64,000 nucleotides of DNA from UBA5239 sp040394635 (GCA_040394635.1 JBEBRW010000006.1:62001-126000), one strand, 5' to 3'. Shown: positions 1-9,842, counted from the first letter of the stretch. The notes: generated by a model from the sequence alone, not told the origin. Numbers and translations are program-made.

Positions 1-2796
1 AACCTGGTCGCGGTCGCCACCGAAAATACCGCCTCGCGCGGGATCAAGGTTTATACCAAAGAAACCAAACCCGGCAATACCCCGGGGGACCAGTCCGGCA
101 ATTCCCACCAGTGGAACCAGAAGGATTTCAACCCCGTCCAGGGCGGCCTGACCGGCAACGTCAATCTCTATATCAAGAGTCCGGTTTACCTGACGCTGCC
201 CCTGTACAATAATCTGAAAACCACCGGTACCTATATCACCGCCTCGGACTTCGACCTCGCCAACGGCAAGGCCAGAATCAATGTCAAAGCCGAAGTCCGC
301 AACGAATCGAAACAGGCCGCCAATCTGGCAGTCTCCGTGAAGATCAGCGACGCCGCCACCGGCAAGGAAATCGCCTCCTTCAAGTCGGCCGCCGCCTCCG
401 TGACCCCGGCCAAGGATGCGGGCAAAGTTTTTGAAGTCGCCGTGGAAAACGACGTATACGGCGAAAACCCGGCGAAGACCGCCGTCAACACCCCCGACGT
501 GCAGTATGTCACCGCCGAAAATACCGTCAGCGGCCTCACCTTCTGGTCGCCCGACACCCCGGCGCTGTACAAGGTAGAAATCCAGCTCGTCGACGGCGGC
601 AACGTTTATGATTCCGAAGAAATCACCACCGGCTTCCGCGAAGTGAAATTCGACGCGAAGCAGGGCCTGCTCATCAACGGCAAATCGTATTACCTGAAAG
701 GCTACGCGCAGCGCTCCACCAACGAATGGGCCGTGATCGGCGTGGCCAACGACTGGTTGAGTGATTTCGACGCCGCGCTGATCCGCGAATCCGGCGCCAA
801 CTTCATCCGCTGGATGCACGTGGCCCCCAAGCCCGTCATGGTCCGCGCCGGCGATAAATACGGCGTAGTCTCCGTTTCGCCCGCCGGCGACAAGGAATCG
901 GACTCCAAGGGGCGCGGCTGGAACCAGCGCGTCGAGGCCATGCGCGACAGCATCATTTATTTCCGCAATTCCCCCTCCATTGTTTTCTGGGAGGCCGGCA
1001 ACAATGCCATTACCGCGGAACACATGCAGGAAATGACCGATCTGAAAAAGCAGCTCGACCCCGCCGGATGGCGTTTCATGGGCTGCCGCACCCTGTCCTC
1101 CAAAGAGCAGATTGCCGCCGCCGAATGGGTCGGCACCATGATCCATCGCCACGACAAAGCCGCCAAGGCCAGTATGGACGCCATTAACCGCCAGTTGCCG
1201 ATGGTCGAAACCGAATACAAACGCGAAGAAGCCCCGCGCCGCGTGTGGGACCGTTATTCCCCCCCGGATTATGACTATGTCAACAAATGGCTCGGCAAAG
1301 GCGGCAAAAAGGCCGACGGATTCGACATCTGGGATTTGACCCAGGAAGATTTCAGTGTCACCACCGCCTGCGAACGCGACGGCTACGGTTACTTCTACAG
1401 CAACCGGGTCGGCGGCGGCAAGGGCAATTACTATGTTGCGGCCGGGATGATGGTCTGGACCGATTCCAACATGCACGGACGGAACTCCGGTTCCGAAAAT
1501 GCCCGCACCTCCGGCCGCGTCGACCCCGTCCGCATCCCGAAACAATCCTTCTACGCGCTGCAGGTCTATCAGGCCGATGAGCCGAAAATCAAGATCCTCG
1601 GCCACTGGAACTATCCCCGGCTGACCCCCGAAACCTATCTCTACCGCGAAAAAGAATGGGCCGAAAACCATTGGCGCGTGACCGACAAAATCAAACAGCG
1701 CGACCCGAAAAACAAGACCGTTTACGTGGTCGGTTCGCTCCACTGCGCCAGCATCGAGCTCTTTGTCAACGGCAAGAGCGTCGGGACCAATTCCAAACCG
1801 GAAAACCTGTTCATCTATGCTTTCCCCGGCATCGACGTGACGCAGTCCGGCGAAATCAGCGCCGTGGCCAAGGATGCCAAGGGCAAGGTCATCGCCAACG
1901 ACAAAATCGAAACCGTGGGCGAAGCCGCCGCGATCCGCCTGAAACCCGTCACCGGCCCGGATGGGCTCCGCGCGGACGGTTCGGACGTGATGTTCTTCGA
2001 CGTGGAAATCGTCGATGCGCAGGGCCGCGTCTGCCCGTTGAATTACGACCGGATCGATTTCAAGATCAGCGGCCCCGGCGTATTCCTCGGCGGCTACAAT
2101 TCCGGCAAATTCGGCAAAGACTCGGTCATCCATAAGAACTTCGTCTTCGCCGAATGCGGCCTGAACCGCGTATTCGTCCGCTCGACCCGCGAGGGCGGCG
2201 AAATCACCCTCGCCGCGACTTCCGGCAAGCTCACCGCCCAGGCCTCTGTGCGGGCCAATGCAGTGACCGCGACCGACGGTTTCATTCCCGCCCAGCAGGC
2301 CTTCAGCCCCGACGCGAAATATACCGCCGCCGGTACCGCCGAACTGCGCGAGCTCAGCTCCGACAATGCCGCCGCCGACACCTACAAAGTGCTCGTAAAC
2401 GGCCAGAAAGTGTCGTTCACCGGCAGCACTCCGCATATCCCGGACAGCTCCACCGGAGTGGTCTGCGCGCTCCGTCCGGTGCTGGCCGCGCTGGAAAAAG
2501 CCGGAGCGTCTTTCCGCTGGACCTACCGTACCGACGGCGCCCTGCCTGCGTATCTCTCCGATTACTCGCTGCCGATGCTGACCATTCAAGCCAATAAAAA
2601 GAGAATTGAGATTGCCAACGGCAACACCGAAATCGTCGTCGATTCCGGCAAAAACAAAAACCTGACCAATTACCAGTTCACCGCCGAAAACGGTGAAATC
2701 ATCGGGGAACTCCCCGCGGTATTGGCTTATATCCCCGGCATCGAAGTCAAACTGGATACCGACGCCAAAACAATTATCATCAACGTTAAAAAATAA
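1..2796 (+). CDS. Glycoside hydrolase family 2 protein (5'-truncated by window edge)
   Basis: The frame is open from base 1, so the gene starts outside the window; the first in-window start-like codon (GTG at 337) is internal. What remains is the end of the GH2 beta-sandwich, the TIM barrel (from about base 640), C-terminal GH2 domains (about 1690-2260), and a last segment (about 2440-2796) resembling the copper amine oxidase N-terminal-like stalk domain. GH2 enzymes hydrolyse beta-galactosides, beta-glucuronides and similar terminal sugars. The putative nucleophile is the Glu of TEYKR (1213-1215). The acid/base position, normally GNE, reads GNN (997-1005), after WEA. It ends 11 bp before the rhamnogalacturonan lyase gene and is probably co-transcribed with it. 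GH2 membership is fairly sure; the substrate is not, though the neighbours suggest pectic side chains. Confidence 0.85.
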   Translation, partial: NLVAVATENTASRGIKVYTKETKPGNTPGDQSGNSHQWNQKDFNPVQGGLTGNVNLYIKSPVYLTLPLYNNLKTTGTYITASDFDLANGKARINVKAEVRNESKQAANLAVSVKISDAATGKEIASFKSAAASVTPAKDAGKVFEVAVENDVYGENPAKTAVNTPDVQYVTAENTVSGLTFWSPDTPALYKVEIQLVDGGNVYDSEEITTGFREVKFDAKQGLLINGKSYYLKGYAQRSTNEWAVIGVANDWLSDFDAALIRESGANFIRWMHVAPKPVMVRAGDKYGVVSVSPAGDKESDSKGRGWNQRVEAMRDSIIYFRNSPSIVFWEAGNNAITAEHMQEMTDLKKQLDPAGWRFMGCRTLSSKEQIAAAEWVGTMIHRHDKAAKASMDAINRQLPMVETEYKREEAPRRVWDRYSPPDYDYVNKWLGKGGKKADGFDIWDLTQEDFSVTTACERDGYGYFYSNRVGGGKGNYYVAAGMMVWTDSNMHGRNSGSENARTSGRVDPVRIPKQSFYALQVYQADEPKIKILGHWNYPRLTPETYLYREKEWAENHWRVTDKIKQRDPKNKTVYVVGSLHCASIELFVNGKSVGTNSKPENLFIYAFPGIDVTQSGEISAVAKDAKGKVIANDKIETVGEAAAIRLKPVTGPDGLRADGSDVMFFDVEIVDAQGRVCPLNYDRIDFKISGPGVFLGGYNSGKFGKDSVIHKNFVFAECGLNRVFVRSTREGGEITLAATSGKLTAQASVRANAVTATDGFIPAQQAFSPDAKYTAAGTAELRELSSDNAAADTYKVLVNGQKVSFTGSTPHIPDSSTGVVCALRPVLAALEKAGASFRWTYRTDGALPAYLSDYSLPMLTIQANKKRIEIANGNTEIVVDSGKNKNLTNYQFTAENGEIIGELPAVLAYIPGIEVKLDTDAKTIIINVKK

Positions 2797-2807
2797 AGGT
2801 GCACAAA

Positions 2808-4664
2808 ATGAAATACCTCATCCTGATCACATTGTTTCTTACCGCCGCCGTCATGGCGGGACCGGCACCGGCTTATGATCTGGCGAAAATGCAGCGCGAA
2901 AAACTCGGGCGCGGCGTGATCGCCGTCCGCCAGAACGCAGATGAGGTATTTGTCACCTGGCGCTACCTCGCGCGCGACGTCATGGACACCGCGTTCGACG
3001 TCTACCGCGACGGCAAAAAAATCAACAAACAGCCAATCAAAGACGTAACCTTTTTCGTCGACAAAAACAAGGGCGGCGGCGTTTACTCCGTCAAACCCGC
3101 CGGCAGCGATGAAAAATCCATTGCCTGGACGCTGCCCGCCGATGCCTCCGTCGGCTACGTGAATATCCCGCTTGACCGGCCCGAAGGCGGCACCGCCCCC
3201 GACGGCCGCGAATATACCTACGCCCCGAACGACGCATCCATCGGCGATGTCGACGGCGACGGCGAGTTTGAAATCATCCTGAAATGGGACCCCAGCAACG
3301 CTCACGACAATTCGCACGCCGGCTACACCGGCAACGTCTATCTTGACTGCTACAAACTCGACGGCACCAAGCTCTGGCGCGTCGACCTCGGCCGCAACAT
3401 CCGCGCCGGAGCCCATTACACGCAGTTCATGGTTTATGACCTCGACGGTGACGGCAGCGCCGAAATCGTGGTGAAAACCGCCGACGGTACCGTCGACGGC
3501 AAAGGCAAAGTCATCGGCAATGCCGACGCCGACCACCGCAACAAAAACGGCTACATTCTGGAAGGCCCCGAGTTCCTGACCGTGTTCTCCGGCAGAACCG
3601 GCGAGGCCCTCGACACTATCGATTACATTCCGGCGCGCGGCAAAGTCACCGACTGGGGCGATCCCTACGGCAACCGCGTGGACCGTTTCCTCGCCGCCGT
3701 GGCCTATCTCGACGGCGTCAAGCCGAGCGTGGTCATGTGCCGCGGTTATTACACCCGGACCGTGCTCGCCGCCTTTGACTGGGACGGCAAAAAACTCAAG
3801 CACCGCTGGACCTTCGACTCCGGTTCCAGCCCGGAAAACAAAGCTTACCGCGGCCAGGGCAACCACAGTCTGCAAGTGGCCGACGTAAACGGCGACGGCA
3901 AGGATGAAATCATCTACGGCTCTATGGCCATTAATAACGACGGCACCGGGCTCTATTCGACCGGCCTCGGCCACGGCGACGCCATGCACGTGACGCAGTT
4001 CTCGCCCGACCTGCCCGGCCTCCAGCTCTGGCAGTGCCATGAAAGCGGCAAAAACGGCGCCACGCTGCGCGACGCCGCCACCGGCGAAATCCTTTTTCAG
4101 GTCAAAAGCGACAAAGACGTGGGCCGCTGCTCCGCCGCCGATATCGACCCGACCAATCCGGGGCTCGAAATGTGGGCCAGCCACGGCGTCGGCATGCGCA
4201 ACATCAAGGGCGAATCAATGCCGCTGGCCAAAAAGGCCAAACTCCCGATCAATATGTTCGTCTGGTGGGATGGCGACCTGCTGCGCGAGATGCTCGACGG
4301 CAACACCGTTTCCAAGTGGGACTGGGAAGCCCGTACCGCCAAGGCCCTGGTCAAATTCGACGGTACATCGTCCAACAACGGCACCAAGTCCACCCCGTGC
4401 CTCCAGGCCGATATCACCGGCGACTGGCGCGAGGAAGTGCTGCTGCGCTCCAACGAAAACGACGCCCTGCGCCTCTATATCTCGACGATCCCGACCGAAT
4501 ACCGCTTCCACACTTTCCTCGAAGATCCGATTTACCGGCTCAGCATCGTGACCCAGAACGTCGGTTACAACCAGCCGACCCAGCCCGGATTCTATTTCGG
4601 CCCGGACCTGCTGGAAAAAGGCAAGGAACGCATCTTCCGCGGTACCCGCTTAAACGGCAAATAA
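2808..4664 (+). CDS. Rhamnogalacturonan lyase, polysaccharide lyase family 11
   Basis: A secreted enzyme of 618 residues that would cleave the rhamnogalacturonan-I backbone by beta-elimination. A signal peptide (MKYLILITLFLTAAVMAG) is followed directly by the typical PL11 opening with LGRGV. The N-terminal fibronectin-like part has VTWRYLARD. The eight-bladed propeller has several calcium-binding DxDGDG motifs (GDVDGDGEFE, YDLDGDGSAE, ADVNGDGKDE). The length is normal for YesW/YesX-type lyases. I chose ATG 2808 over GTG 2799 because AAAGG (2795-2799) sits at normal distance and the signal peptide then starts cleanly. It lies between the GH2 gene and a sugar transporter in one apparent operon. 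Family assignment is strong; endo versus exo action cannot be told. Confidence 0.9.
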   Translation: MKYLILITLFLTAAVMAGPAPAYDLAKMQREKLGRGVIAVRQNADEVFVTWRYLARDVMDTAFDVYRDGKKINKQPIKDVTFFVDKNKGGGVYSVKPAGSDEKSIAWTLPADASVGYVNIPLDRPEGGTAPDGREYTYAPNDASIGDVDGDGEFEIILKWDPSNAHDNSHAGYTGNVYLDCYKLDGTKLWRVDLGRNIRAGAHYTQFMVYDLDGDGSAEIVVKTADGTVDGKGKVIGNADADHRNKNGYILEGPEFLTVFSGRTGEALDTIDYIPARGKVTDWGDPYGNRVDRFLAAVAYLDGVKPSVVMCRGYYTRTVLAAFDWDGKKLKHRWTFDSGSSPENKAYRGQGNHSLQVADVNGDGKDEIIYGSMAINNDGTGLYSTGLGHGDAMHVTQFSPDLPGLQLWQCHESGKNGATLRDAATGEILFQVKSDKDVGRCSAADIDPTNPGLEMWASHGVGMRNIKGESMPLAKKAKLPINMFVWWDGDLLREMLDGNTVSKWDWEARTAKALVKFDGTSSNNGTKSTPCLQADITGDWREEVLLRSNENDALRLYISTIPTEYRFHTFLEDPIYRLSIVTQNVGYNQPTQPGFYFGPDLLEKGKERIFRGTRLNGK

Positions 4665-4679
4665 TTCAAAGGTAAAATC

Positions 4680-6086
4680 ATGGAAAATGCAACTGAAATC
4701 ACGGAAACAGCGCCACCGCAAAAGAAGCTCTGGCATGCCGGTACCCTGACTTACACCACCGCCGGACTCGTCCTGCTCGCGCTCTACCTTCTTGGCGGCG
4801 ACTTCCCGTGGGCGCTGAAGGACCGCGCGGTACAGCCCTCCGCCACCGTACTGATTACCAAAGTCATCGGAGTACCGGAATTCGTCTATGCGCTCATCAT
4901 CGTGTCGTTTCCGAATTTCACCAATATTTTCCTCTCGCCGGTCATCAGTTATATTTCCGACCGCCACCGCGGCCGTTTCGGGCGGCGCATACCATTTCTG
5001 ATGTTCACCACGCCGATCATCGTGCTGGGGCTCTATATCCTGGGCTTCACGCCGTATCTGGGCGGCTGGCTGCATGAAATGATTCCGGCGATCTCGAAAC
5101 ATACCGGGATGCTGATTTTCTTCTGCGTCGCGTGGGTACTGCTGGACTTCGGCACCACGCTTTCAGGTTCGCTTTTCAACGCGTTGGCCAACGACGTGGT
5201 ACCGCCGAAATTGATCGGCACTTTTTTCGGGCTTTTCCGCATGGTCAGCCTGGGCGCCGGTATCGTTTTCAATAAGTGGCTGTTCGCCAAGGTTGCCACA
5301 CACACAATGTGGATTTTCCTCGGGATCGGGACCCTGTACGGACTCGGGCTGCTGCTGCTCTGCTTCAAGGTCAAAGAAGGCAAATACCCGCCGCCCCCGG
5401 TTGAAGCAATGCCGAAGGACGGAATCCGGGAATCGGTATTTATCCGCGTCATGCGCTCCGTGGTCACTTATTTCCGGCAAAGTTTCTCGCTTCCCTATTA
5501 CCGCTGGTACATGCTGGCGGTGGCAGTCGCGGCGCTCTCCTTCACCCCGATCAATTATTTTGCCATCCAGTACGCGGACAAACTGAGGTTGGCCCAGCAG
5601 CAATTCGGCGATTACCTGGTGGTCACCTACATTTTCTCGATGGCACTGAGTTTCCTCCTCGGGATCATCGCCGACTTTTTCCATCCGCTGCGCGCCGGCA
5701 TCGTGGCCCTGACCGGTTATTTCGTCGTGATGGTTTGCGGGTGGTTCCTGCTGGGCGATCCCGCGAATTTCGGCGTCATTTTCATCATCCACGGCGTAGT
5801 GTCCGGGTGCTATATGACACTGACGGCGTCGCTGGCGTCGCGCATCGTGCCGCGTGAACTGTATGCACAGTTCGGTTCGGCGGTCGGGTTGATCAACGCG
5901 GTGTTCCTGATGATCATCGGCCCGGTATTTGGCGGCGCGCTCGACCTCATGGAGCGCAATTACCGCTTCCTCTTCATCTTCGGCGGCGTCATCTCGCTCA
6001 CGGGCATATTGCTGCTGCTCAAAGTCTACCGCAACTTCCAGGCGCACGGCGGGCTCAAAGCCTACCAGGCGCCCATGCCGGAGTAA
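4680..6086 (+). CDS. MFS / GPH-family sugar:cation symporter
   Basis: An inner-membrane transporter of 468 residues with about 12 hydrophobic segments, starting at about residue 25. The loop DRHRGRFGRRIPF after the second or third helix is the glycoside-pentoside-hexuronide / major facilitator signature (D-R-x-R-x-R-x-G-R-R-x-P). It probably imports oligosaccharides or unsaturated disaccharides released by the upstream lyase and GH2 enzyme. ATG 4680 has AAAGG 7 bases upstream. The gene begins 15 bp after the lyase stop and is followed at once by the deacetylase gene. The substrate is inferred from context only. Confidence 0.82.
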   Translation: MENATEITETAPPQKKLWHAGTLTYTTAGLVLLALYLLGGDFPWALKDRAVQPSATVLITKVIGVPEFVYALIIVSFPNFTNIFLSPVISYISDRHRGRFGRRIPFLMFTTPIIVLGLYILGFTPYLGGWLHEMIPAISKHTGMLIFFCVAWVLLDFGTTLSGSLFNALANDVVPPKLIGTFFGLFRMVSLGAGIVFNKWLFAKVATHTMWIFLGIGTLYGLGLLLLCFKVKEGKYPPPPVEAMPKDGIRESVFIRVMRSVVTYFRQSFSLPYYRWYMLAVAVAALSFTPINYFAIQYADKLRLAQQQFGDYLVVTYIFSMALSFLLGIIADFFHPLRAGIVALTGYFVVMVCGWFLLGDPANFGVIFIIHGVVSGCYMTLTASLASRIVPRELYAQFGSAVGLINAVFLMIIGPVFGGALDLMERNYRFLFIFGGVISLTGILLLLKVYRNFQAHGGLKAYQAPMPE

Positions 6087-6092
6087 GTGCCC

Positions 6093-7022
6093 ATGAAAAA
6101 CCTCCTGCTGATTCTTTTTCTAACCTGCGCCACCACCGTCTGGAGCCTCGAAGACGGCCTGCAGATCTGCCGGTTTCCGGATGGCAAAAAAGCCATGCTG
6201 GCGCTGACCTTCGACGATATCCTCGACGATCAGGTCAAGTATGCCCCCGCCATCCTCGACAAATACGGCTTCAAAGCCACTTTTTTCATGATTCCGGACC
6301 GCCTCGGCAAAAGGGGCCGCTACAATTTCGCCAGGCTTGAAGATATCCTGCCGCTGGTCAAGGCCGGACACGAAATCGGCAACCACTCGCTGAACCACGG
6401 CCGCGTCCTGGAACTGTACGGCAAGGAAGATTTCCGGTCCCTGGAGCACATCGTGATCGGCGGACAGCAGAAGATTTTCGAACTGACCGGCGTCAAGCCG
6501 CAGTCGTTCTGTTACCCCGGCAACCGGCGCTCCGAGGAGACCGATAAATGGGTTTTGCAGAGCCACCTGGTGCTGACCACCCGGAACCGCAAACTGCAAA
6601 AAAACCCGGACAAGGTCAAAACCCAGCTCCAATATATGATCAAACGCGGGACATTCGGCGATACCATGATCCACGGCATTGCCGAGGGATACGACCCCTA
6701 CGCCAGCGTAGAGGATTTCGACGCCTGCCTCGGCGTATTGAAGGAATTCGAGAACGAAATCGCCATCGGTACCATGCTGGAAACCGGCTGTTACAACAGC
6801 CGTTTCGCCGCCGCGAAACTGACTGCAAAAGAAGATACCCCCAGCAAAAAAACTTACCTGCTCGAACTCGACCCGGAATCGCAGCGTTACGCGGGCGAAC
6901 TCTCGCTCCTGCTGCCGGATGCCGGGAAATATACCGTGCTCGTCAATGATGCACCCGTTGCCCCCGCAAAGGGTATTTTCAAAGCGCAAACCGGCGATAC
7001 GATCGTCATTGCCAAAAAATAA
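6093..7022 (+). CDS. Secreted polysaccharide deacetylase (NodB domain, CE4-like)
   Basis: A 309-residue protein with a signal peptide (MKNLLLILFLTCATTVWS) and a NodB homology domain. The catalytic base/metal Asp pair is in TFDD (D41, D42) and the metal-binding HxxxH is H98-H102 in GNHSLNH. These match carbohydrate esterase family 4, which removes N- or O-acetyl groups from polysaccharides. A beta-rich C-terminal stretch follows the barrel from about residue 240. ATG 6093 is preferred to GTG 6087 because GGAG (6080-6083) lies 9 bases upstream. It overlaps the transporter's ribosome-binding region, so co-expression is likely. In this cluster it may deacetylate pectic or xylan-like polymers. Confidence 0.85.
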   Translation: MKNLLLILFLTCATTVWSLEDGLQICRFPDGKKAMLALTFDDILDDQVKYAPAILDKYGFKATFFMIPDRLGKRGRYNFARLEDILPLVKAGHEIGNHSLNHGRVLELYGKEDFRSLEHIVIGGQQKIFELTGVKPQSFCYPGNRRSEETDKWVLQSHLVLTTRNRKLQKNPDKVKTQLQYMIKRGTFGDTMIHGIAEGYDPYASVEDFDACLGVLKEFENEIAIGTMLETGCYNSRFAAAKLTAKEDTPSKKTYLLELDPESQRYAGELSLLLPDAGKYTVLVNDAPVAPAKGIFKAQTGDTIVIAKK

Positions 7023-7034
7023 AGGAACCGGAGA

Positions 7035-8051
7035 ATGTCGAAATCATTTACACCACTGTGGTCGCGGTTGATCGGGGGTGGGTTAATCGCGTTGATGGTG
7101 CTGTCGCTGGGTTATGCCTGGCATGTGCGTTCGGTGCAGCGCGGCAAGGACGGCGGGGCGCGGATTCTGAAGCTCGGCCACGGGCTCTCCACCGATCATC
7201 CGGTGCATGCGGCCATGGTGCGCCTGGCGGCGCGTACCGCTGATCTCTCCGGCAACAAACTCCTGGTCCAGATTTATCCCTCCGGCATGATTGGTTCCGA
7301 GGCGGAATGCCTGAAACAGGTACAGAACGGCCAGATCGATATTTCCAAGACTTCCACGGCGGTGCTCGAGTCGAGCGTGCCGGAAATCGCCGCGCTCAGC
7401 ATGCCGTATATTTTCCGCGACAACGATCACTTCTGGAAAGTGTTGAATGGCCCCATCGGGCGGCGGCTCGGCGACATGCTGCCGGGCATGCGCGGGCTGG
7501 TTTATTACGACGCGGGACTGCGCAGTTTTTACACCACCAAAAAACCGGTGCGTCACGTCGACGACATGCGGGGTTTGAAAATTCGCACCCAGCAGAGCCG
7601 CAGCGCCATGGACATGGTCAGCTGTTTCAACGCCGCGCCGACGCCGATTCCGTGGGGCGAGCTTTATACCGCGCTCTCGCAGGGCACAGTGGACGGAGCG
7701 GAAAACAATCTGCCGAGCTTCGATACCGGGCGTCACATGGAGGTCTGCAAGTACTTCATTTTCAGCGAACATGTGCAAGTGCCCGATCTGCTGGTGGTGA
7801 GTAAGGCGACGTGGGAATCGTTGACGGATGAACAACGCGGATGGCTGCAGAAGGCCGCCGATGAATCCGGTCTTTTTCAGCGCGAACTCTGGGCGGAGGC
7901 CGAGAAAAAAGCCCGTGTCCGCTCCGAAGAACTCGGTGTGGAATTCATTACCGTGGACAAACAGGAATTCGCGGCCAAAGTAAAGCCGATGTATGACGCG
8001 CTGGACAAAAAAACCGCCGCATTCGTGCGCGAAATCCGGGAGGTGAAATGA
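7035..8051 (+). CDS. dctP: TRAP transporter solute-binding protein (DctP/SBP_bac_7)
   Basis: A 338-residue periplasmic or membrane-tethered binding protein. An N-terminal hydrophobic segment (residues about 10-28) is followed by the DctP fold starting at KLGHGLSTDHPVH. The family signature DMRGLKIRTQQS contains the conserved Arg that ion-pairs with an organic acid carboxylate. The stretch GTVDGAENNLPSF is also typical. TRAP systems import carboxylated solutes such as hexuronates, sialate or C4-dicarboxylates with a sodium gradient. With a rhamnogalacturonan lyase upstream, a uronate ligand is plausible (inference). The stop codon overlaps the start of dctQ, so the three TRAP genes are translationally coupled. 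Confidence 0.92.
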   Translation: MSKSFTPLWSRLIGGGLIALMVLSLGYAWHVRSVQRGKDGGARILKLGHGLSTDHPVHAAMVRLAARTADLSGNKLLVQIYPSGMIGSEAECLKQVQNGQIDISKTSTAVLESSVPEIAALSMPYIFRDNDHFWKVLNGPIGRRLGDMLPGMRGLVYYDAGLRSFYTTKKPVRHVDDMRGLKIRTQQSRSAMDMVSCFNAAPTPIPWGELYTALSQGTVDGAENNLPSFDTGRHMEVCKYFIFSEHVQVPDLLVVSKATWESLTDEQRGWLQKAADESGLFQRELWAEAEKKARVRSEELGVEFITVDKQEFAAKVKPMYDALDKKTAAFVREIREVK

Positions 8052-8524
8052 TGCTTGAATCGATCAAAAAACATACGCAGAAATTATTGAATCTCTTCCT
8101 GATCGTAGCCGTGAGCGCGCTGGTGATCGACGTGCTGCTCGGCGTCGGCTCGCGTTACCTCGGCGGCGCTCAAATCAAGTGGACCGAAGAACTGGCCACG
8201 GTGCTGCTGATCTGGGTGAGTTTCCTCGGCATCGCGGCGGCATTCGAGGCTAAGGCGCATCTCGGTATCGATATCGTGGTGAATTATTTCGACCCGGGCA
8301 TGAAGGCGAAAATGTCGGTGTTCGCACACCTGGTGACCATCGCATTCGTAATCATCGCGTTCGAAATCGGCGGCATCAAACTGGTCATGCAGGCGGTCAA
8401 ACACTGGAACGTAATGCCGGCGCTGCAGGTGTCGGACGTGATCCAGTTCCTGCCGCTGCCGGTGAGCGGACTGTTTATTTTGTTGTTTGAACTGTACAAT
8501 TTGAAGAAGGATCTGGCAAAATGA
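8048..8524 (+). CDS. dctQ: TRAP transporter small permease subunit (DctQ)
   Basis: A 158-residue membrane protein with four hydrophobic segments and the DctQ pattern: the SRYLGGAQIKWTEEL region followed by FLGIAAAFEAKAHLGIDIVV. It pairs with the large permease to form the TRAP membrane complex. Two adjacent ATG codons (8048 and 8051) are possible starts; GAGGTG just upstream serves either. The gene overlaps the dctP stop by 4 bases and the dctM start by 4 bases (ATGA at 8521-8524), a tight operon arrangement. Confidence 0.92.
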   Translation: MMLESIKKHTQKLLNLFLIVAVSALVIDVLLGVGSRYLGGAQIKWTEELATVLLIWVSFLGIAAAFEAKAHLGIDIVVNYFDPGMKAKMSVFAHLVTIAFVIIAFEIGGIKLVMQAVKHWNVMPALQVSDVIQFLPLPVSGLFILLFELYNLKKDLAK

Positions 8525-9822
8525 CGGAAGTGGCAATCGTACTGGTACTGGTTTTTATCGCGCTGCTGCTGAGCAATACGCCGATTGCGGTGGCGATCGG
8601 GGTGGGCTCGCTGGCGGCGGTGTTCGCCAACGGCGGCATGGCGTCGAGCGAAATGATCGTGGCGGACCGCATGGTCAACGGCGTGAGCTCGTTTTCGCTG
8701 CTGGCGATCCCGTTTTTCGTGCTTTCCGGTGTACTGATGGGGCGCGGAGGCATGGCGCGGCGGCTGATTGATTTCGCCAATGCGCTGGTCGGGCGTTATC
8801 CCGGCGGGCTCTCGTATGTGAACACGCTCACGTGCATGATTTTCGGTTCGATCTCCGGGTCGGCCACGGCGGCGGTGTCGAGCGTCGGCGGGTTCATGGT
8901 TCCCGAGATGACGCGAAACGGTTACGACCGCGATTTCAGCGTGGCGGTGACGACCACCGCCGCCACGACCGGGCTGATCATCCCACCCTCGAACATCATG
9001 ATCGTGTACGCGGTGGCGTGCGGCACGGTGTCGATCGCGGCCATCTTCATCGCCGGAGTGGTTCCGGGTATCGTAATGGGCCTCTGCATCATGGCGGTGT
9101 GCGTGATTTACGCGTTCCGCAACGGTTACAAGGGCGGCGAAAAAGCGGGGCTGATGAATATCCTGCGGACGTTCCGGCGGGCGTTCCTGAGCATGTTCCT
9201 GATGATTATCATCATCGGCGGCATTCTGAGCGGGATTTTCACCGCGACCGAGGCGGCGGCCATCGCCGTGGCCTATTCGCTGATCCTGGCACTGGGCGTT
9301 TACCGCGAAGTCAAATTCAAGGACCTGCCGGAAATCCTCGTCCAGACCGGCATCACCACGGCGGTCGTGATGTTCCTGATCGCGGTCAGCTCCTCGATGA
9401 GCTGGATCATGACCATCGCAAACATTCCGCAGACCATCAGCTCGGCGCTGGTGGCGATTTCCGACAACAAAATCGTGCTGCTGCTGATCATCAATATCCT
9501 GCTGCTTTTCGTGGGTACGTTCATGGACATGACGCCCGCGGTGCTGATTTTCACCCCGATTTTCCTGCCGGTGGTGCGCGAACTCGGCATGAGCGACATT
9601 CAGTTCGGCATTATGATGATCGCGAACCTCTGCATCGGCCTCTGCACGCCGCCGGTGGGTTCGTGCCTCTTTCTCGGCTGCGGCATCGGCAAAACCACCA
9701 TCGCGAACGTGACCAAACCAATGATTCCGTTTTTCCTCGCCATGGTGGTGGCGGTACTTTTAATCACCTTCATCCCGGCGCTCTCCATGTGGCTCCCCGG
9801 TGTCGCCGGACTGTTGAAATGA
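8521..9822 (+). CDS. dctM: TRAP transporter large permease subunit (DctM)
   Basis: A 433-residue protein, the usual length for the large TRAP permease, hydrophobic throughout with 12 or more membrane segments. Family features include PFFVLSGVLMGRGGMARRLI, the GSISGSATAAVSSVG hairpin loop, TTGLIIPPSNIMIVYA and TPPVGSCLFLGCGIG near the C-terminus. It carries out sodium-coupled uptake of the solute delivered by the binding protein. It is coupled to dctQ by an ATGA overlap and is followed 20 bp later by a LacI-type regulator in the same direction. Confidence 0.93.
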   Translation: MTEVAIVLVLVFIALLLSNTPIAVAIGVGSLAAVFANGGMASSEMIVADRMVNGVSSFSLLAIPFFVLSGVLMGRGGMARRLIDFANALVGRYPGGLSYVNTLTCMIFGSISGSATAAVSSVGGFMVPEMTRNGYDRDFSVAVTTTAATTGLIIPPSNIMIVYAVACGTVSIAAIFIAGVVPGIVMGLCIMAVCVIYAFRNGYKGGEKAGLMNILRTFRRAFLSMFLMIIIIGGILSGIFTATEAAAIAVAYSLILALGVYREVKFKDLPEILVQTGITTAVVMFLIAVSSSMSWIMTIANIPQTISSALVAISDNKIVLLLIINILLLFVGTFMDMTPAVLIFTPIFLPVVRELGMSDIQFGIMMIANLCIGLCTPPVGSCLFLGCGIGKTTIANVTKPMIPFFLAMVVAVLLITFIPALSMWLPGVAGLLK

Positions 9823-9842
9823 CGAAATAAGGAGTTCATACG

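Noticed and set aside
2727..4184. 485-codon minus-strand frame opposite the rhamnogalacturonan lyase
   Set aside because: The sense strand has a signal peptide, calcium motifs and a ribosome-binding site; the antisense product is low-complexity Val/Ala/Gly/Asp.
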